From the NCBI RefSeq assembly GCF_012932915.1, contig NZ_VCQU01000006.1:124001-188000 (forward strand): DNA of 64,000 nucleotides. Direction: 5' to 3'. This DNA is from Antrihabitans stalactiti. Lineage in GTDB: Bacteria; Actinomycetota; Actinomycetes; Mycobacteriales; Mycobacteriaceae. Shown one piece after another: positions 17,946-28,869 of the stretch. Position 1 is the stretch's first letter. Every line of letters begins with the position of its first letter. The notes below the pieces were generated by a model, which was not told the DNA's origin, searched no databases, and was given only the letters and a program-made list of their open reading frames with translations. A program made the translations under genes and the position numbers.

Positions 17946-18898
17946 GCGGCGAGCGCGAGTTGGGCGGCCTCGGCATTGCCGGGGCCGCTCACGCGTGCGA
18001 GAAGGCGGGCAAGCGCGTCGGCAACTTCGGCGGGCTGCTCGAGGATGACCGAGTGGCCTGCGCCGTCGACGACAACCAGGTCGGAGAAGGCGACACCGCT
18101 CGCCATCGCAACCGAGTGCGACGGAGGAGTCATCAGGTCGGCCGAGCCGCAGAGGACGAGCGTCGGGATCTCCGAGAGGGATTCGAGCGTTGCCGACTCG
18201 TCGTAGGTCATGAACGAACGCAGGAACGTCGCCATCGTGACGATCGGCGTCTTGTTGTGCATCGCGTTCGCGAGCGCGAGAACGCGCGGGCTGACTTTGC
18301 GGTCACCGAACTCCGCGGACCGAATGACGGGCGCGAAGATCTTGCACGCCATCAGCTTCGCGCGCTGCATGGCGCGGGGTGCGACGCGGACGCTGGCCTG
18401 GAACAACGAGACGACGGGGTTGCGGAGCAGGCGGCCGAAGCCGGCTTCGGCGACACCAGACGCGGCGGTCGCGATCAGTGCGATACCGACGATGCGGTTG
18501 CCGATCTCCTGCGGGAACTGCCGGGCGTAGGTCAATGCGGTCATGCCGCCCATCGAGTGGCCGACGAGAACGACAGGTCCGGTCGGGGCGACGACACCGA
18601 GGACCGTGTGCAGGTCGCGGCCGAGCTGTTCGATCGTGTACGTGGCTGCCGCGGCATCGGAGGAGCTGCCGTGACCGCGGTGGTCGAAGTTGACGATGCG
18701 TGCATCGGCGTACTGCTTGGTCAAAGCGCTGCGAACGTAGGTCCAGGACTGCGAGCCCAAGCAGTGACCGTGCAGGAGGACGACGGTCATGGGCGCGTTC
18801 ATCGGACCGATTTCGCGAACTGCGAGCTTCGCGCCGTCTTGCGTCACGACCGTGGCACGACGTTCCACCTGGGCGGCGATTGTGCTGGTGATCGACAT
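17942..18898 (-). CDS. Alpha/beta hydrolase
   Basis: The alpha/beta-hydrolase fold is clear: HGHCLGSQSW oxyanion loop, FDHRGHGSS, nucleophile elbow VGHSMGGM with Ser, the acid in LVLCGSADLMTPP and the His in DGAGHSVILEQP. It is close in style to Mycobacteriales esterases and lactonases of unknown substrate. The start is ATG 18898 with CGGAG seven bases upstream; 69 more codons are open upstream but lack a start signal. It overlaps the DUF1772 stop by four bases, tail to tail. Confidence 0.85.
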   Translation of the reverse strand: MSITSTIAAQVERRATVVTQDGAKLAVREIGPMNAPMTVVLLHGHCLGSQSWTYVRSALTKQYADARIVNFDHRGHGSSSDAAAATYTIEQLGRDLHTVLGVVAPTGPVVLVGHSMGGMTALTYARQFPQEIGNRIVGIALIATAASGVAEAGFGRLLRNPVVSLFQASVRVAPRAMQRAKLMACKIFAPVIRSAEFGDRKVSPRVLALANAMHNKTPIVTMATFLRSFMTYDESATLESLSEIPTLVLCGSADLMTPPSHSVAMASGVAFSDLVVVDGAGHSVILEQPAEVADALARLLARVSGPGNAEAAQLALAA

Positions 18899-19038
18899 TT
18901 CGGGCTCCGGGTCTGCGCGGTGGGTGGGCAACTTCCACTCTGCGCCGAAGAGTTCCGCGTCATAAGCACCCCGAGAGGTTGGTCCGAGCACCCCGGGGGT
19001 GCGGGTATGTCCACCTTTGGGGGGCCGGGAGGTCGTTG

Positions 19039-19053
19039 TTCGCTGCGGGCGTA
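19039..19053. promoter_or_regulatory. Candidate ClgR box upstream of clpC
   Basis: TTCGCTGCGGGCGTA contains CGC-N5-GCG, the core recognised by ClgR, which activates clp genes in actinobacteria. It lies 163 bases before the clpC start and just upstream of a stress-type promoter. This is a motif match only. Confidence 0.4.
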
Positions 19054-19060
19054 CAAATGC

Positions 19061-19087
19061 GGAAACGAATGTCGTACCTGCGGCGTT
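19061..19087 (+). promoter_or_regulatory. Candidate SigR/SigH-type promoter of clpC
   Basis: GGAAAC (19061-19066) and GTT (19085-19087) are 18 bases apart, matching the GGAA-N18/19-GTT pattern of thiol-stress ECF sigma factors (SigR in Streptomyces, SigH in mycobacteria). clpC is a known target of SigR in Streptomyces. Assignment here is inference. Confidence 0.4.
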
Positions 19088-19215
19088 AACTACATAAGCT
19101 GGCACGATCGGTCCACCTAAATGGGTGGACGCTCGGCGGGTCGAAACCTCGGCAACTACAGTAGGGACGGGGTACTGGATCCGGAGGCAGTGCCGGGCTG
19201 AAGTGAGGGAGAGCG

Positions 19216-21762
<2,547 letters not shown>

Positions 21763-21774
21763 CAACTAGAACAA

Positions 21775-21805
21775 CCGAAAGGGCCCCCAATGTGGGGGCC
21801 CTTTC
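21775..21805. terminator. Bidirectional terminator hairpin after clpC
   Basis: CGAAAGGGCCCCC (21775-21787) and GGGGGCCCTTTCG (21793-21805) form a perfect 13-bp stem with a 5-base loop. The A-rich and T-rich ends make it work for both strands. It lies between clpC and the convergent oxidoreductase gene, whose stop is two bases away. Confidence 0.9.
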
Positions 21806-21806
21806 G

Positions 21807-22619
21807 TCATGCGTTGGCGTGTAGCTGCGCGAGCACAGGAACGAACGCGTCGGCCAGCTCACCTGGCACCAGGAATTCGTCGATGCCGAATCGGTCCCGC
21901 AGCTCGGTCAATTCGGCGACGGCTTCCGCTGGATCGCCACTGATGACACCTGCCGCGCCTGCCGCTCGCAATTCGGCGGCAGAGAGACCGAACTTGGACG
22001 CGGTGAACTGCGGCAGGCGATCGCCGACTCCCACGATCTGAAAGCCGATCGGCAGGTCGGCGTTCGCTGCGGACCTGATGTTGTCGACCAGCGGAGCGAG
22101 ATCGGCCACTGTGGCCTGCGGCTGAGCCGCCAGGGAGATCCGGTCTGCGTAACCGACAGCGTCGGCCAACAGGCGCGGACCGGACGCGGCGACGATCACC
22201 GGCGGCATCGGGTCCACAGCTTCGCGTACCGCTGCGACGGTTTCCGCAACCTGTCTGCGTCGCTCACCGGGCGTGCCCCACGCCATCCCTAGCTTCGCCG
22301 CGTCCAGCTCACCACCTGGACGACCGGCACCGATACCGAGCTCGAACCGCCCGTCCGACAGCAACTGCAACGCGGCAACTTCTCGCGTCGTTGCCCCAGG
22401 ATGGCGCAGCGGCGCAGCCAACACCCACGGCCTGAGCTTGATCGTCGACGTCACCGCGGCGGCAGCGGCGAGCGCGGGCATCGGTGAGGTGGTGAACGTC
22501 GTATCGGGCAGCAGCACGCTCGAGAAGCCCTGCCGCTCAGCTCGCTGGACCGCAGCGGTCCAGTCCGCCGCAGTCCGCGGCACGACGATGATTCCGAAGG
22601 AGAACGCGTTAATGTTCAT
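21807..22619 (-). CDS. LLM-class (luciferase-like) F420-dependent oxidoreductase
   Basis: The 270-residue protein has the bacterial luciferase-like TIM-barrel pattern: an N-terminal FSFGIIVVPRTAADWTAAV strand and helix, LRPWVLAAPLRHP, and LQLLSDGRFELGIGAGRPGGE, the loop that binds F420 or FMN. Such proteins in Mycobacteriales usually use F420. The substrate is unknown. It is downstream of the two-component genes on the same strand (86-base gap) and shares the clpC terminator region at its end. Confidence 0.85.
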   Translation of the reverse strand: MNINAFSFGIIVVPRTAADWTAAVQRAERQGFSSVLLPDTTFTTSPMPALAAAAAVTSTIKLRPWVLAAPLRHPGATTREVAALQLLSDGRFELGIGAGRPGGELDAAKLGMAWGTPGERRRQVAETVAAVREAVDPMPPVIVAASGPRLLADAVGYADRISLAAQPQATVADLAPLVDNIRSAANADLPIGFQIVGVGDRLPQFTASKFGLSAAELRAAGAAGVISGDPAEAVAELTELRDRFGIDEFLVPGELADAFVPVLAQLHANA

Positions 22620-22705
22620 GATTCGAGCTTGCCCGGATCGGGACTGCGAAGCATCGGCCGCGCGTCGTTGTTTGCGCTACGTCCACACACGTACTTGTGA
22701 GCGGG

Positions 22706-23374
22706 CTATTCCTGCCAACCCGGCCGAACCAGGCCGAATTCGTATGCCATGACGACCAATTGGGTGCGGTCTCGAGCACCGAGCTTGAGCAGAATTCGGC
22801 TGACGTGCGTGCGAGCGGTGGCGGGGCTCATGAAGAGCCGGGTGCCGATTTCGGCATTCGTGAGACCCTCGGCGACGAGCACCATGACCTCGCGTTCGCG
22901 CTCGGTCAGTTCGTCGAGTTGCGTCGTCGGGGGAGCCGCCTTCGCATGCGCAGCGAACTCGGCGACGAGGCGACGGGTGACGCCGGGGGAGAGCAGCGCA
23001 TCGCCGGCAGCCACAACACGGACCGCACGGACCAAATCCGCCGGCTCGGTGTGTTTGACCAGGAAACCCGTTGCGCCTGAGCGCATTGCTTCGAAGACGT
23101 ACTCGTCCATTTCGAAGGTCGTCAGAACGACCACCTTCACGTCTGCGAGGTCAGGGTCGTCGGCGATCATACGCGTCGCGCCGAGACCGTCGAGTATCGG
23201 CATCCTGATATCCATCAGGACGACGTCGGGGATCAATTTGCGCGCGAGGCGGACCGCTTGTTCGCCATTGTCGGCCTCACCGACGACGTCGATGCCGTCC
23301 TGTGCGTCGAGTAGCGCGACGAAGCCAGCGCGTACCAGAGCCTGATCGTCGGCCACGACCACACGAATCGTCAT
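22706..23374 (-). CDS. Two-component response regulator, NarL/FixJ family
   Basis: The receiver domain (1-120) has the acidic pocket at Asp9-Asp10 and the phosphorylated Asp55 in VVLMDIRMP; the conserved Lys in FLVKHTEP follows. The C-terminal LuxR-type helix-turn-helix (about 155-215) shows LTEREREVMVLVAEGLTNAEIG. It is cotranscribed with the histidine kinase (ATGA overlap, 23371-23374). The divergent ABC exporter genes are its likely targets. Confidence 0.93.
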   Translation of the reverse strand: MTIRVVVADDQALVRAGFVALLDAQDGIDVVGEADNGEQAVRLARKLIPDVVLMDIRMPILDGLGATRMIADDPDLADVKVVVLTTFEMDEYVFEAMRSGATGFLVKHTEPADLVRAVRVVAAGDALLSPGVTRRLVAEFAAHAKAAPPTTQLDELTEREREVMVLVAEGLTNAEIGTRLFMSPATARTHVSRILLKLGARDRTQLVVMAYEFGLVRPGWQE

Positions 23375-24531
23375 CGATCCTCCTCGCTTCCGATAGGTAG
23401 CCGAGCCTCGACCCGAAATCCGCCGCCTCGTCGCGGGCCTGCGGACAGCTCTCCGCCGAGCGCGCGTGCGCGTTCGATCATGCCGCGAATGCCGTTGCCG
23501 CCGCTTACTTTCGGGCGTCCGTCACCGGCCGATCCTCCGTTGTCGACCTGGACGACAAGCAATGTTGGCGAATACTGCACTGTCACAACAGCTGCGGCCT
23601 CGGTGGAATGGCGGGCAACATTGGTCAACGATTCCTGGATGATTCTGGCTGCGGCGACATCGACAACGCTGGGTAGTCGAAATGCTTTGCCTTCGATCGA
23701 TGTTCGGACGGCGATCCCTGCGGACCGCGCGCGCTCGACGACGGCATCGAGATCCGCGATGCTCGGCGCGGGTGCGGTCGGCGCGCGGTCTGCACCCGTG
23801 CGAATCGCGTTCAGCAAAGAATGGACCTCACCGAGCGCGTCCCGGCTCGCCGTCTTGATCGCGGCCAATGCCGTCGCGGCTTGCTCGGGCTTGCGTTCGA
23901 GTAGTTCGAGCGCGACCGACGATTGCACATTGATCAGCGAAAGGCTGTGCGCAAGAACGTCATGCAACTCGCGGGCAATCGCGAGACGTTCTTCACTCGC
24001 CCGTCGTAACCGCTCTTCCTCGGCGCTACGCAGCGATGCTTGTTTGCGTTGGCGGCGCGCGAGTAGGACCGCTCGACGTTGGCGAATCCCTTCCGCCGCA
24101 GCCACCAAGACCGTCAACCACGCCGCAATGCCAAGGGCGGCCCACCAATTCGGGGTGCGGTCGCTGATCAGCGCCGGCACCGGCCACACGAAGAACAAGT
24201 ATCCCGCTGGTATCAAAGCGTATGTGGGCCAACGTGATCCTTGGACCGCGGCGGTAAGGAATGCCACGACGAGCGACAGGAAGATCGGTCCGTAGCCGTA
24301 ACGGGTGACGTATGCCGCCGCTGCCGCGATCGCGATGAAGAGAACCAGCAGCGGTAGCCGTCGACGCAGCAGGAGGGCGGCAGGTCCGATCGCCAACAGG
24401 ACGTAGCCCCACCAGTCCAGGGGGCTGGCGAGCGTCTGGCTGGCGTTGGCGCCGCGACTGCCGACCAATTGGAGTACCGCCACCACGAGCGCCACGCCCC
24501 AGTCGGCTGGGCCGAGTTCGCGAAGTCGCAT
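23371..24531 (-). CDS. Sensor histidine kinase (HisKA_3 type)
   Basis: The N-terminal half has about five membrane segments (residues 10-150) with almost no extracellular domain, as in intramembrane-sensing kinases of the DesK/LiaS style. The HisKA_3 dimerisation motif ERLAIARELHDVLAHSLSLI holds the phospho-accepting His near 189, and the ATPase end carries GGNGIRGMIERA. It phosphorylates the regulator encoded right behind it. Divergent placement next to an ABC transporter suggests a response to a membrane-active compound, which is inference. Confidence 0.92.
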   Translation of the reverse strand: MRLRELGPADWGVALVVAVLQLVGSRGANASQTLASPLDWWGYVLLAIGPAALLLRRRLPLLVLFIAIAAAAAYVTRYGYGPIFLSLVVAFLTAAVQGSRWPTYALIPAGYLFFVWPVPALISDRTPNWWAALGIAAWLTVLVAAAEGIRQRRAVLLARRQRKQASLRSAEEERLRRASEERLAIARELHDVLAHSLSLINVQSSVALELLERKPEQAATALAAIKTASRDALGEVHSLLNAIRTGADRAPTAPAPSIADLDAVVERARSAGIAVRTSIEGKAFRLPSVVDVAAARIIQESLTNVARHSTEAAAVVTVQYSPTLLVVQVDNGGSAGDGRPKVSGGNGIRGMIERARALGGELSAGPRRGGGFRVEARLPIGSEEDR

Positions 24532-24640
24532 ATCCGCAAGGTAGTCCGCGGGTGCGTCACATGTCGTCGGTCTGCGTACGTAGTCGCAGTGTCGCCTTCA
24601 GACGGATGTAGGAAACCTGCCCACGGTCGAGGCTTTGCCT

Positions 24641-25543
24641 ATGAGAAATCGAATCGTGTCGACCGACAAGTTGACCAAACGCTATGGCGAGCACACCGCC
24701 GTCGATGCCGTGAGTATGACCGTCGACCGCGGCGAGATCTACGGCTTCCTCGGACCCAACGGCGCGGGCAAGACCACCACGCTGCGCATGCTCGTCGGGC
24801 TGATCACGCCGACCAGCGGCGCCGCGACTGTGCTCGGCCACCGGCCGGGCGATCCGGAGGCGACAACGCGGACCGGTGTGCTCATCGAAGGACCGGGGTT
24901 CTTTCCCTACCTGTCCGGTCGCGACAATCTGCGCGTCATGGCTCGCTATCGAGGCTTGACCGACCGGCATGTCGACGAAGCGCTGGGCCGAGTCCGGCTG
25001 ACCGATCGCGGCGGTGACAAATTCCGGACCTATTCGCTCGGTATGAAGCAGCGACTCGGGGTCGGTGCTGCGCTGCTCGGTGAGCCGGACCTGCTGATTC
25101 TCGACGAGCCGACGAACGGCCTCGACCCCGCGGGTATGGCGGAGATGCGGGAGCTGATCGTCGAACTCGCCGATTCCGGGCACACCGTGGTGCTGTCGAG
25201 TCACATGTTGAGCGAGGTGCAGGAGATCTGCCACCGCGTCGGCGTGATCTCGGGCGGGAAGTTGCTCGTCGAGTCGACCGTCACCGAGTTGCGCGGTGCG
25301 ACAACCCTTTTCCTTCGAGCGAATCCGCTCGAGGTGGCCTTTCCCGCGGTACAGCGGGTGTCGCGTCGAGCCCTGCTCACCGGCAACGGAATTCGGGTCG
25401 ATATCGGCGCCGACCACGCGCCTGCAGTGGCGCGGGCGGTCGTCGAATCGGGTGCGGACCTCCTCGAACTGCGTGCAGACGAGAGGTCCCTGGAAGAAGT
25501 GTTTTTCGAAATGACAGCTACCGAAAAGGAGATGGTGAAATGA
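24641..25543 (+). CDS. ABC transporter ATP-binding protein (DrrA/CcmA type)
   Basis: The 300-residue ATPase has Walker A GPNGAGKTT, the signature YSLGMKQRLGVG, and Walker B LLILDEPTNGLDP, followed by a C-terminal accessory domain common in antibiotic and peptide exporters. The start ATG 24641 is preferred to a TTG two codons upstream. Its stop overlaps the permease start (ATGA). The pair would form an ABC-2 exporter regulated by the divergent kinase-regulator system. Confidence 0.92.
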   Translation: MRNRIVSTDKLTKRYGEHTAVDAVSMTVDRGEIYGFLGPNGAGKTTTLRMLVGLITPTSGAATVLGHRPGDPEATTRTGVLIEGPGFFPYLSGRDNLRVMARYRGLTDRHVDEALGRVRLTDRGGDKFRTYSLGMKQRLGVGAALLGEPDLLILDEPTNGLDPAGMAEMRELIVELADSGHTVVLSSHMLSEVQEICHRVGVISGGKLLVESTVTELRGATTLFLRANPLEVAFPAVQRVSRRALLTGNGIRVDIGADHAPAVARAVVESGADLLELRADERSLEEVFFEMTATEKEMVK

Positions 25544-26388
25544 ACAGCCTGCTCGCAACCACCAGAGCCGAGGCGTTGCGACTACGCAAATGGCCCGCAT
25601 TCTGGATCCTGCTCGGCACCTGGATCGTCCTGAACCTGACCTTCGTCTACGTGTTCAACTACATCGCCTACAAGACCGGTGACGCGGGCAAGATGTCGAA
25701 CGGACTGCCGCGCGATGCCCTCCTCCAGCAGATGCTGCCCACCGCGGTCCCTGAATCGTTCACGCAGGGCATGGCCATGTTCGGCGGCGCCCTCATGCTC
25801 ATCCTCGGCGCGCTGGCCGTCGGCAGCGGCTACGGCTGGGGAACCTGGAAGACCGTCTTCACACAAGGACCCAAGCGCACCGAGGTGGTCGGTGGAACCC
25901 TGGTAGCGCTGGCTGTCACGGTCGCAGCGCTGGTGCTCGCGGCCTTCGTGATCGACGTGTCCGTGGCGAGTGTGATCGCACTGTCGGAGTCGCAATCAGT
26001 CGACCTGCCGTCGATCAGCCAGTCGCTGAACGGAATCGGCTCGGGGATCATGATTCTCGGCATGTGGACGCTCGGCGGGGTGCTGATCGGCGCAATCGCG
26101 CGGGGACCCGCTTTAGCAGTCGGCCTCGGCCTGGTGTGGGTGCTCGTCGTGGAGAATCTGCTGCGCGGTGTCGCCGCAATCCTCGGACCGCTGCAGACGG
26201 TCACCGACTACCTTCCGGGCACGGCGGCCGGATCGCTCGCGGGCGCGATGCGGACCGTTCAAGGCGAGCCGGTGCCGGGAGTGCTCGACATTCTGAGTCG
26301 GTCCGAATCGCTTGTGGTGCTTGGTATTTATCTGGTGGCCTTCGCCGCCGGAACGATCCTGTTGATTCGTCGGCGCGACCTTATCTGA
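25540..26388 (+). CDS. ABC-2 type permease
   Basis: This 282-residue protein has six predicted membrane segments: one near the N-terminus (FWILLGTWIVLNLTFVYVF), then groups at about 85-105, 125-160, 175-215 and 250-272. This is the usual ABC-2 layout with a soluble loop after the first helix. It is translationally coupled to the ATPase gene. The exported compound cannot be predicted. Confidence 0.9.
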   Translation: MNSLLATTRAEALRLRKWPAFWILLGTWIVLNLTFVYVFNYIAYKTGDAGKMSNGLPRDALLQQMLPTAVPESFTQGMAMFGGALMLILGALAVGSGYGWGTWKTVFTQGPKRTEVVGGTLVALAVTVAALVLAAFVIDVSVASVIALSESQSVDLPSISQSLNGIGSGIMILGMWTLGGVLIGAIARGPALAVGLGLVWVLVVENLLRGVAAILGPLQTVTDYLPGTAAGSLAGAMRTVQGEPVPGVLDILSRSESLVVLGIYLVAFAAGTILLIRRRDLI

Positions 26389-26444
26389 GCGACGAGCGGG
26401 GAGTAGGTTCGATCGCGAAAGCCAACCCCTCGAAAGGACGCGAC

Positions 26445-26885
26445 ATGCCAACTCGCACCGCCAAGACAGCCTGGACCGGAGGATTGCAGGACGGATCAGG
26501 GCAGGTCGAACTAGCCAGCTCCGGGCTTGGCTCGTTCGACGTGTCCTTCCCGAAACGAATCGCGGATGCAGCCGACGGGACGACGAGTCCCGAAGAACTG
26601 ATCGCGGCGGCACATTCGTCCTGCTTCGCGATGGCGTTGTCGGGCGGAATCGCCGCGGCAGGCGGTACGCCACAAAGCCTCTCGGTGACGGCAGACGTGT
26701 CTATCGGTCCGGACCCGGCGGGCGGCCTCCGCCTCACCGGGATCAAGCTGACCGTTCGCGGCAAGGTCGATGGCCTCGACGCGGCAGGCTTTGCCAAGGC
26801 GGCCGAGGAAACGAAGGTCGGCTGCCCGGTCAGTAAGGCACTGACCGGCGTCGAGATCACGCTGGACGCAGCGCTGGAGTCCTGA
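26445..26885 (+). CDS. OsmC family peroxiredoxin
   Basis: OsmC/Ohr proteins reduce organic hydroperoxides with two cysteines; here they are in AAHSSCFAMAL (about residue 60) and KVGCPVSKAL (about 126), with the Arg/Glu pattern of the OsmC branch. Length is 146 residues. The ATG at 26445 has GAAAGGA upstream. The last 29 bases overlap the end of the convergent membrane protein gene. Confidence 0.92.
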   Translation: MPTRTAKTAWTGGLQDGSGQVELASSGLGSFDVSFPKRIADAADGTTSPEELIAAAHSSCFAMALSGGIAAAGGTPQSLSVTADVSIGPDPAGGLRLTGIKLTVRGKVDGLDAAGFAKAAEETKVGCPVSKALTGVEITLDAALES

Positions 26886-27339
26886 AATACCGTCGTGCGT
26901 CGCGCTGGTACATCGACACCAGCGCGACGATCACGGCGACCACATGCACGAACCGCGCAACGCCGATAGCTACGGACTGAGCGGTCAGGTCGTCGACAAG
27001 TTCGCCGAACCCGTTCGCGGACAACGTCGCCGCCATCGGTTCTGCGAGCAACGATGCGAGGCCGACCGTGCCGAGCCCAATGGCGAGTGCGGTGCGCGCC
27101 CAACGGTCGCCGGCTCGCATTCGAATGGCGACAGCGAAGACCGCCGCGTAGACAGCGACCCGGATCCCCAGACCCAGTGACGGCGTAAGCCCCTCTCGCA
27201 CGGTCGCTTCAGCGACGCCTGCGAGAAGGGCTACGACGATCATGCGGAATGCCCGAACGACGGTCCGGGGCGGCTGGGCTACGAGTGCGGCATCGGGCAT
27301 GCCCCGATGGTGCGCGGCTCGTAACCCGAGCGGCATCAC
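26857..27339 (-). CDS. Hypothetical membrane protein in the cobalt uptake operon
   Basis: The 160-residue protein has about four hydrophobic segments after a short basic N-terminus (residues about 32-50, 55-75, 85-105 and 125-145). I do not recognise the family. The start GTG 27339 (followed by ATG 27336) overlaps the cbtA stop, so it is probably translated together with cbtA under the cobalamin riboswitch. An internal ATG at 27300 is an alternative start. It overlaps the OsmC gene tail to tail. Confidence 0.7.
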   Translation of the reverse strand: MMPLGLRAAHHRGMPDAALVAQPPRTVVRAFRMIVVALLAGVAEATVREGLTPSLGLGIRVAVYAAVFAVAIRMRAGDRWARTALAIGLGTVGLASLLAEPMAATLSANGFGELVDDLTAQSVAIGVARFVHVVAVIVALVSMYQRDARRYFRTPALRPA

Positions 27340-28118
27340 CCTCCGGTAGCGGCCCTTGCTGGTACTGCGGTATTACGGCGACCAGCGCGCTCGGTGAGGA
27401 ACGCAAACGCCAACCCGAGGCTGATCCACAACGTCGCCTGCGTTGCCAGCGAGGAGACCCTGAACTGCCAGAGCAGCGACGCGGGGAAGTCTGCGCCGAC
27501 CTCGTTGATTCCGGGGAGCAACACGTACCCGAGTCCGACGACGACGAGGAACGCCGCAAACGGCGCGATCAGTCGGACCGTGAACTGTTGCGCCGCGACA
27601 ACCTTCGATACGTAAGCGGCGATAGCCACGGCTGCCAGCCCGAGCACAACAGCGGCAAGCCACAGCAGCGTGCGTTTGTTGATCGTGTCCGGATCGCCGA
27701 CCGCTGGCGGATTGGCCGGGTATTTGAAGAACGGCACTGCCTCGATCGCCAACCAGCCAGCCGTCGCAAGAGTTATCGCGAGAACCGGTCCGGAGACGTT
27801 GATCTGTCTCCGGGCGTAGTGCGCCACAGACGCGAAGATCGCGCCCAGGGCAAGGCCTGCCAAGGCAGTGGCAAGGAACAGGCCACCTCGCTGGCCGTCG
27901 CGGCTGACGAGGGGCGCGTCTTCGTCGCCGTGCGAGTGCCCAGCCGGTGCGTCAGCCTCGTGATGTTCGGCAGCAGCGTTCGCTTCTTCGATTGCGATGG
28001 CCGCATCGACGCGCGGTTCACCGAGCCCGAAAGCAACACCGCCTGCGAGCAGGCCTGCAATGAGCCCAGCGAGCAACCCGCGGATGAGTAGCTCTTTGAG
28101 CGTTCCGGTCAGTGGCAC
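27336..28118 (-). CDS. cbtA: CbtA family cobalt transporter subunit
   Basis: CbtA proteins are predicted cobalt transporters with five or six membrane segments, usually found beside CbtB under B12 riboswitches. Here hydrophobic segments flank a His/Asp/Glu-rich loop (EHHEADAPAGHSHGDEDAP, about residues 52-70) that could bind metal. The start is GTG 28118, overlapping the cbtB stop by ten bases. The 260-residue length is usual. Confidence 0.88.
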   Translation of the reverse strand: MPLTGTLKELLIRGLLAGLIAGLLAGGVAFGLGEPRVDAAIAIEEANAAAEHHEADAPAGHSHGDEDAPLVSRDGQRGGLFLATALAGLALGAIFASVAHYARRQINVSGPVLAITLATAGWLAIEAVPFFKYPANPPAVGDPDTINKRTLLWLAAVVLGLAAVAIAAYVSKVVAAQQFTVRLIAPFAAFLVVVGLGYVLLPGINEVGADFPASLLWQFRVSSLATQATLWISLGLAFAFLTERAGRRNTAVPARAATGG

Positions 28119-28303
28119 GGTAGCCCCAGCAAATGGCGTCCGTCGTGCATCAACTCGTGCAGGTACAGACCGCTGCGTGAGATGGCGCCCTGGTCGAAGC
28201 CGACCAGATACAGCGTCAACAGTGCAAGCAGCACCACGCCGACCGAGATAAGCAACGCCGTCAACGGCTCAGTGGTCCGTGCGGGCGAATGGGCGATTGC
28301 CAT
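28109..28303 (-). CDS. cbtB: CbtB domain protein
   Basis: CbtB is a small one-helix membrane protein of 64 residues: LTALLISVGVVLLALLTLYLV spans the membrane (split around residue 25), and the C-terminus carries the conserved His-rich HELMHDGRHLLGLPCH metal motif. It precedes cbtA and follows the cobalamin riboswitch, with an AGGAGG ribosome site before ATG 28303. It is thought to form the cobalt uptake system with CbtA. Confidence 0.9.
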   Translation of the reverse strand: MAIAHSPARTTEPLTALLISVGVVLLALLTLYLVGFDQGAISRSGLYLHELMHDGRHLLGLPCH

Positions 28304-28341
28304 CGAGTTCCTCCTGGGATTGCGCGTCCCGTTCGTGAGAT

Positions 28342-28439
28342 GTGTTGGCGCGAGGGTCTGGCTCTCCAGCGACTAGCGCCGGTCTCACAGTGGCGCGACC
28401 GCTCCGGATTCACACCGGTAATTCCCACATCGCCAACAC
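28342..28439 (-). promoter_or_regulatory. Cobalamin (B12) riboswitch
   Basis: Read on the minus strand, the conserved core is present: GGGAA, then GGTGTGAATCCGGAGCGG, then CGCCACTGTGA, then the B12-box element GAGCCAGA. The closing stem pairs GTGTTGGCG (complement of 28431-28439) with CGCCAACAC (complement of 28342-28350). It sits 25 bases before the cbtB ribosome site. Binding of adenosylcobalamin should switch off cobalt uptake when B12 is plentiful. Confidence 0.93.
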
Positions 28440-28518
28440 GGTTTGTCTCGCGAACTTTTGCACCGAAGTTGTCGCCGTGTCAATTGGCAACAACTGCAGG
28501 AGTATCGAGCGCGATCCG

Positions 28519-28824
28519 CTATTTCGCTGCGACGTCGAGCACGACTTCGAATTCGAGCAGCGAGGCACCGGTGGATACCGGCTTTGCTCGCTCGCCCGAA
28601 TGCGCCTCGCGAGCCGGACCGTTCACCCATGCTTGGAACGACTCTTCCGAATCCCATTGGGTCACAACGAAGTACCGGTTGTCGCCCTTGACCGGCCGAA
28701 GCAGCTGAAAGCCGAGGAAGCCGGGCGAGTTTTCCACCGCATGCGCGCGGTGCGCGAAGCGCTTCTCCAGTTCGGGGCCAGCACCCTCGGGAACTTCGAT
28801 TGCATTGATCTTCACAACGGCCAT
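28519..28824 (-). CDS. mhuD: Heme-degrading monooxygenase MhuD
   Basis: MhuD opens heme to release iron, giving mycobilin without carbon monoxide. The 101-residue ABM-domain protein (MAVVKINAIEVPEGAGPELE at its start) keeps the known active-site residues Asn7, Trp66 and heme-ligand His75. It closely matches the M. tuberculosis protein Rv3592 as I recall it. The start is ATG 28824; a longer frame upstream overlaps the divergent hydrolase promoter. No obvious IdeR box was seen nearby. Confidence 0.95.
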   Translation of the reverse strand: MAVVKINAIEVPEGAGPELEKRFAHRAHAVENSPGFLGFQLLRPVKGDNRYFVVTQWDSEESFQAWVNGPAREAHSGERAKPVSTGASLLEFEVVLDVAAK

Positions 28825-28869
28825 GGGTTGCAGGTTACTCGCGGGCGCGTCGTCGCTAGCGTGGAGGAG

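Larger units (their letters stand above)
18899..19215. other. Divergent intergenic region between hydrolase and clpC genes
   Basis: The 317 bases hold the promoters of two divergent genes and no supported ORF. The clpC side carries a ClgR-like site and a sigma-R-like promoter (listed separately). A TAAGCT at 19095-19100 and a TACAGT at 19157-19162 could be housekeeping -10 elements, but no good -35 goes with either. Confidence 0.5.

Noticed and set aside
28342-28869. Long N-terminal extension of the hydrolase at 28870
   Set aside because: It spans mhuD and the cobalamin riboswitch on the other strand. ATG 28870 has a strong ribosome site and begins directly before the hydrolase fold.
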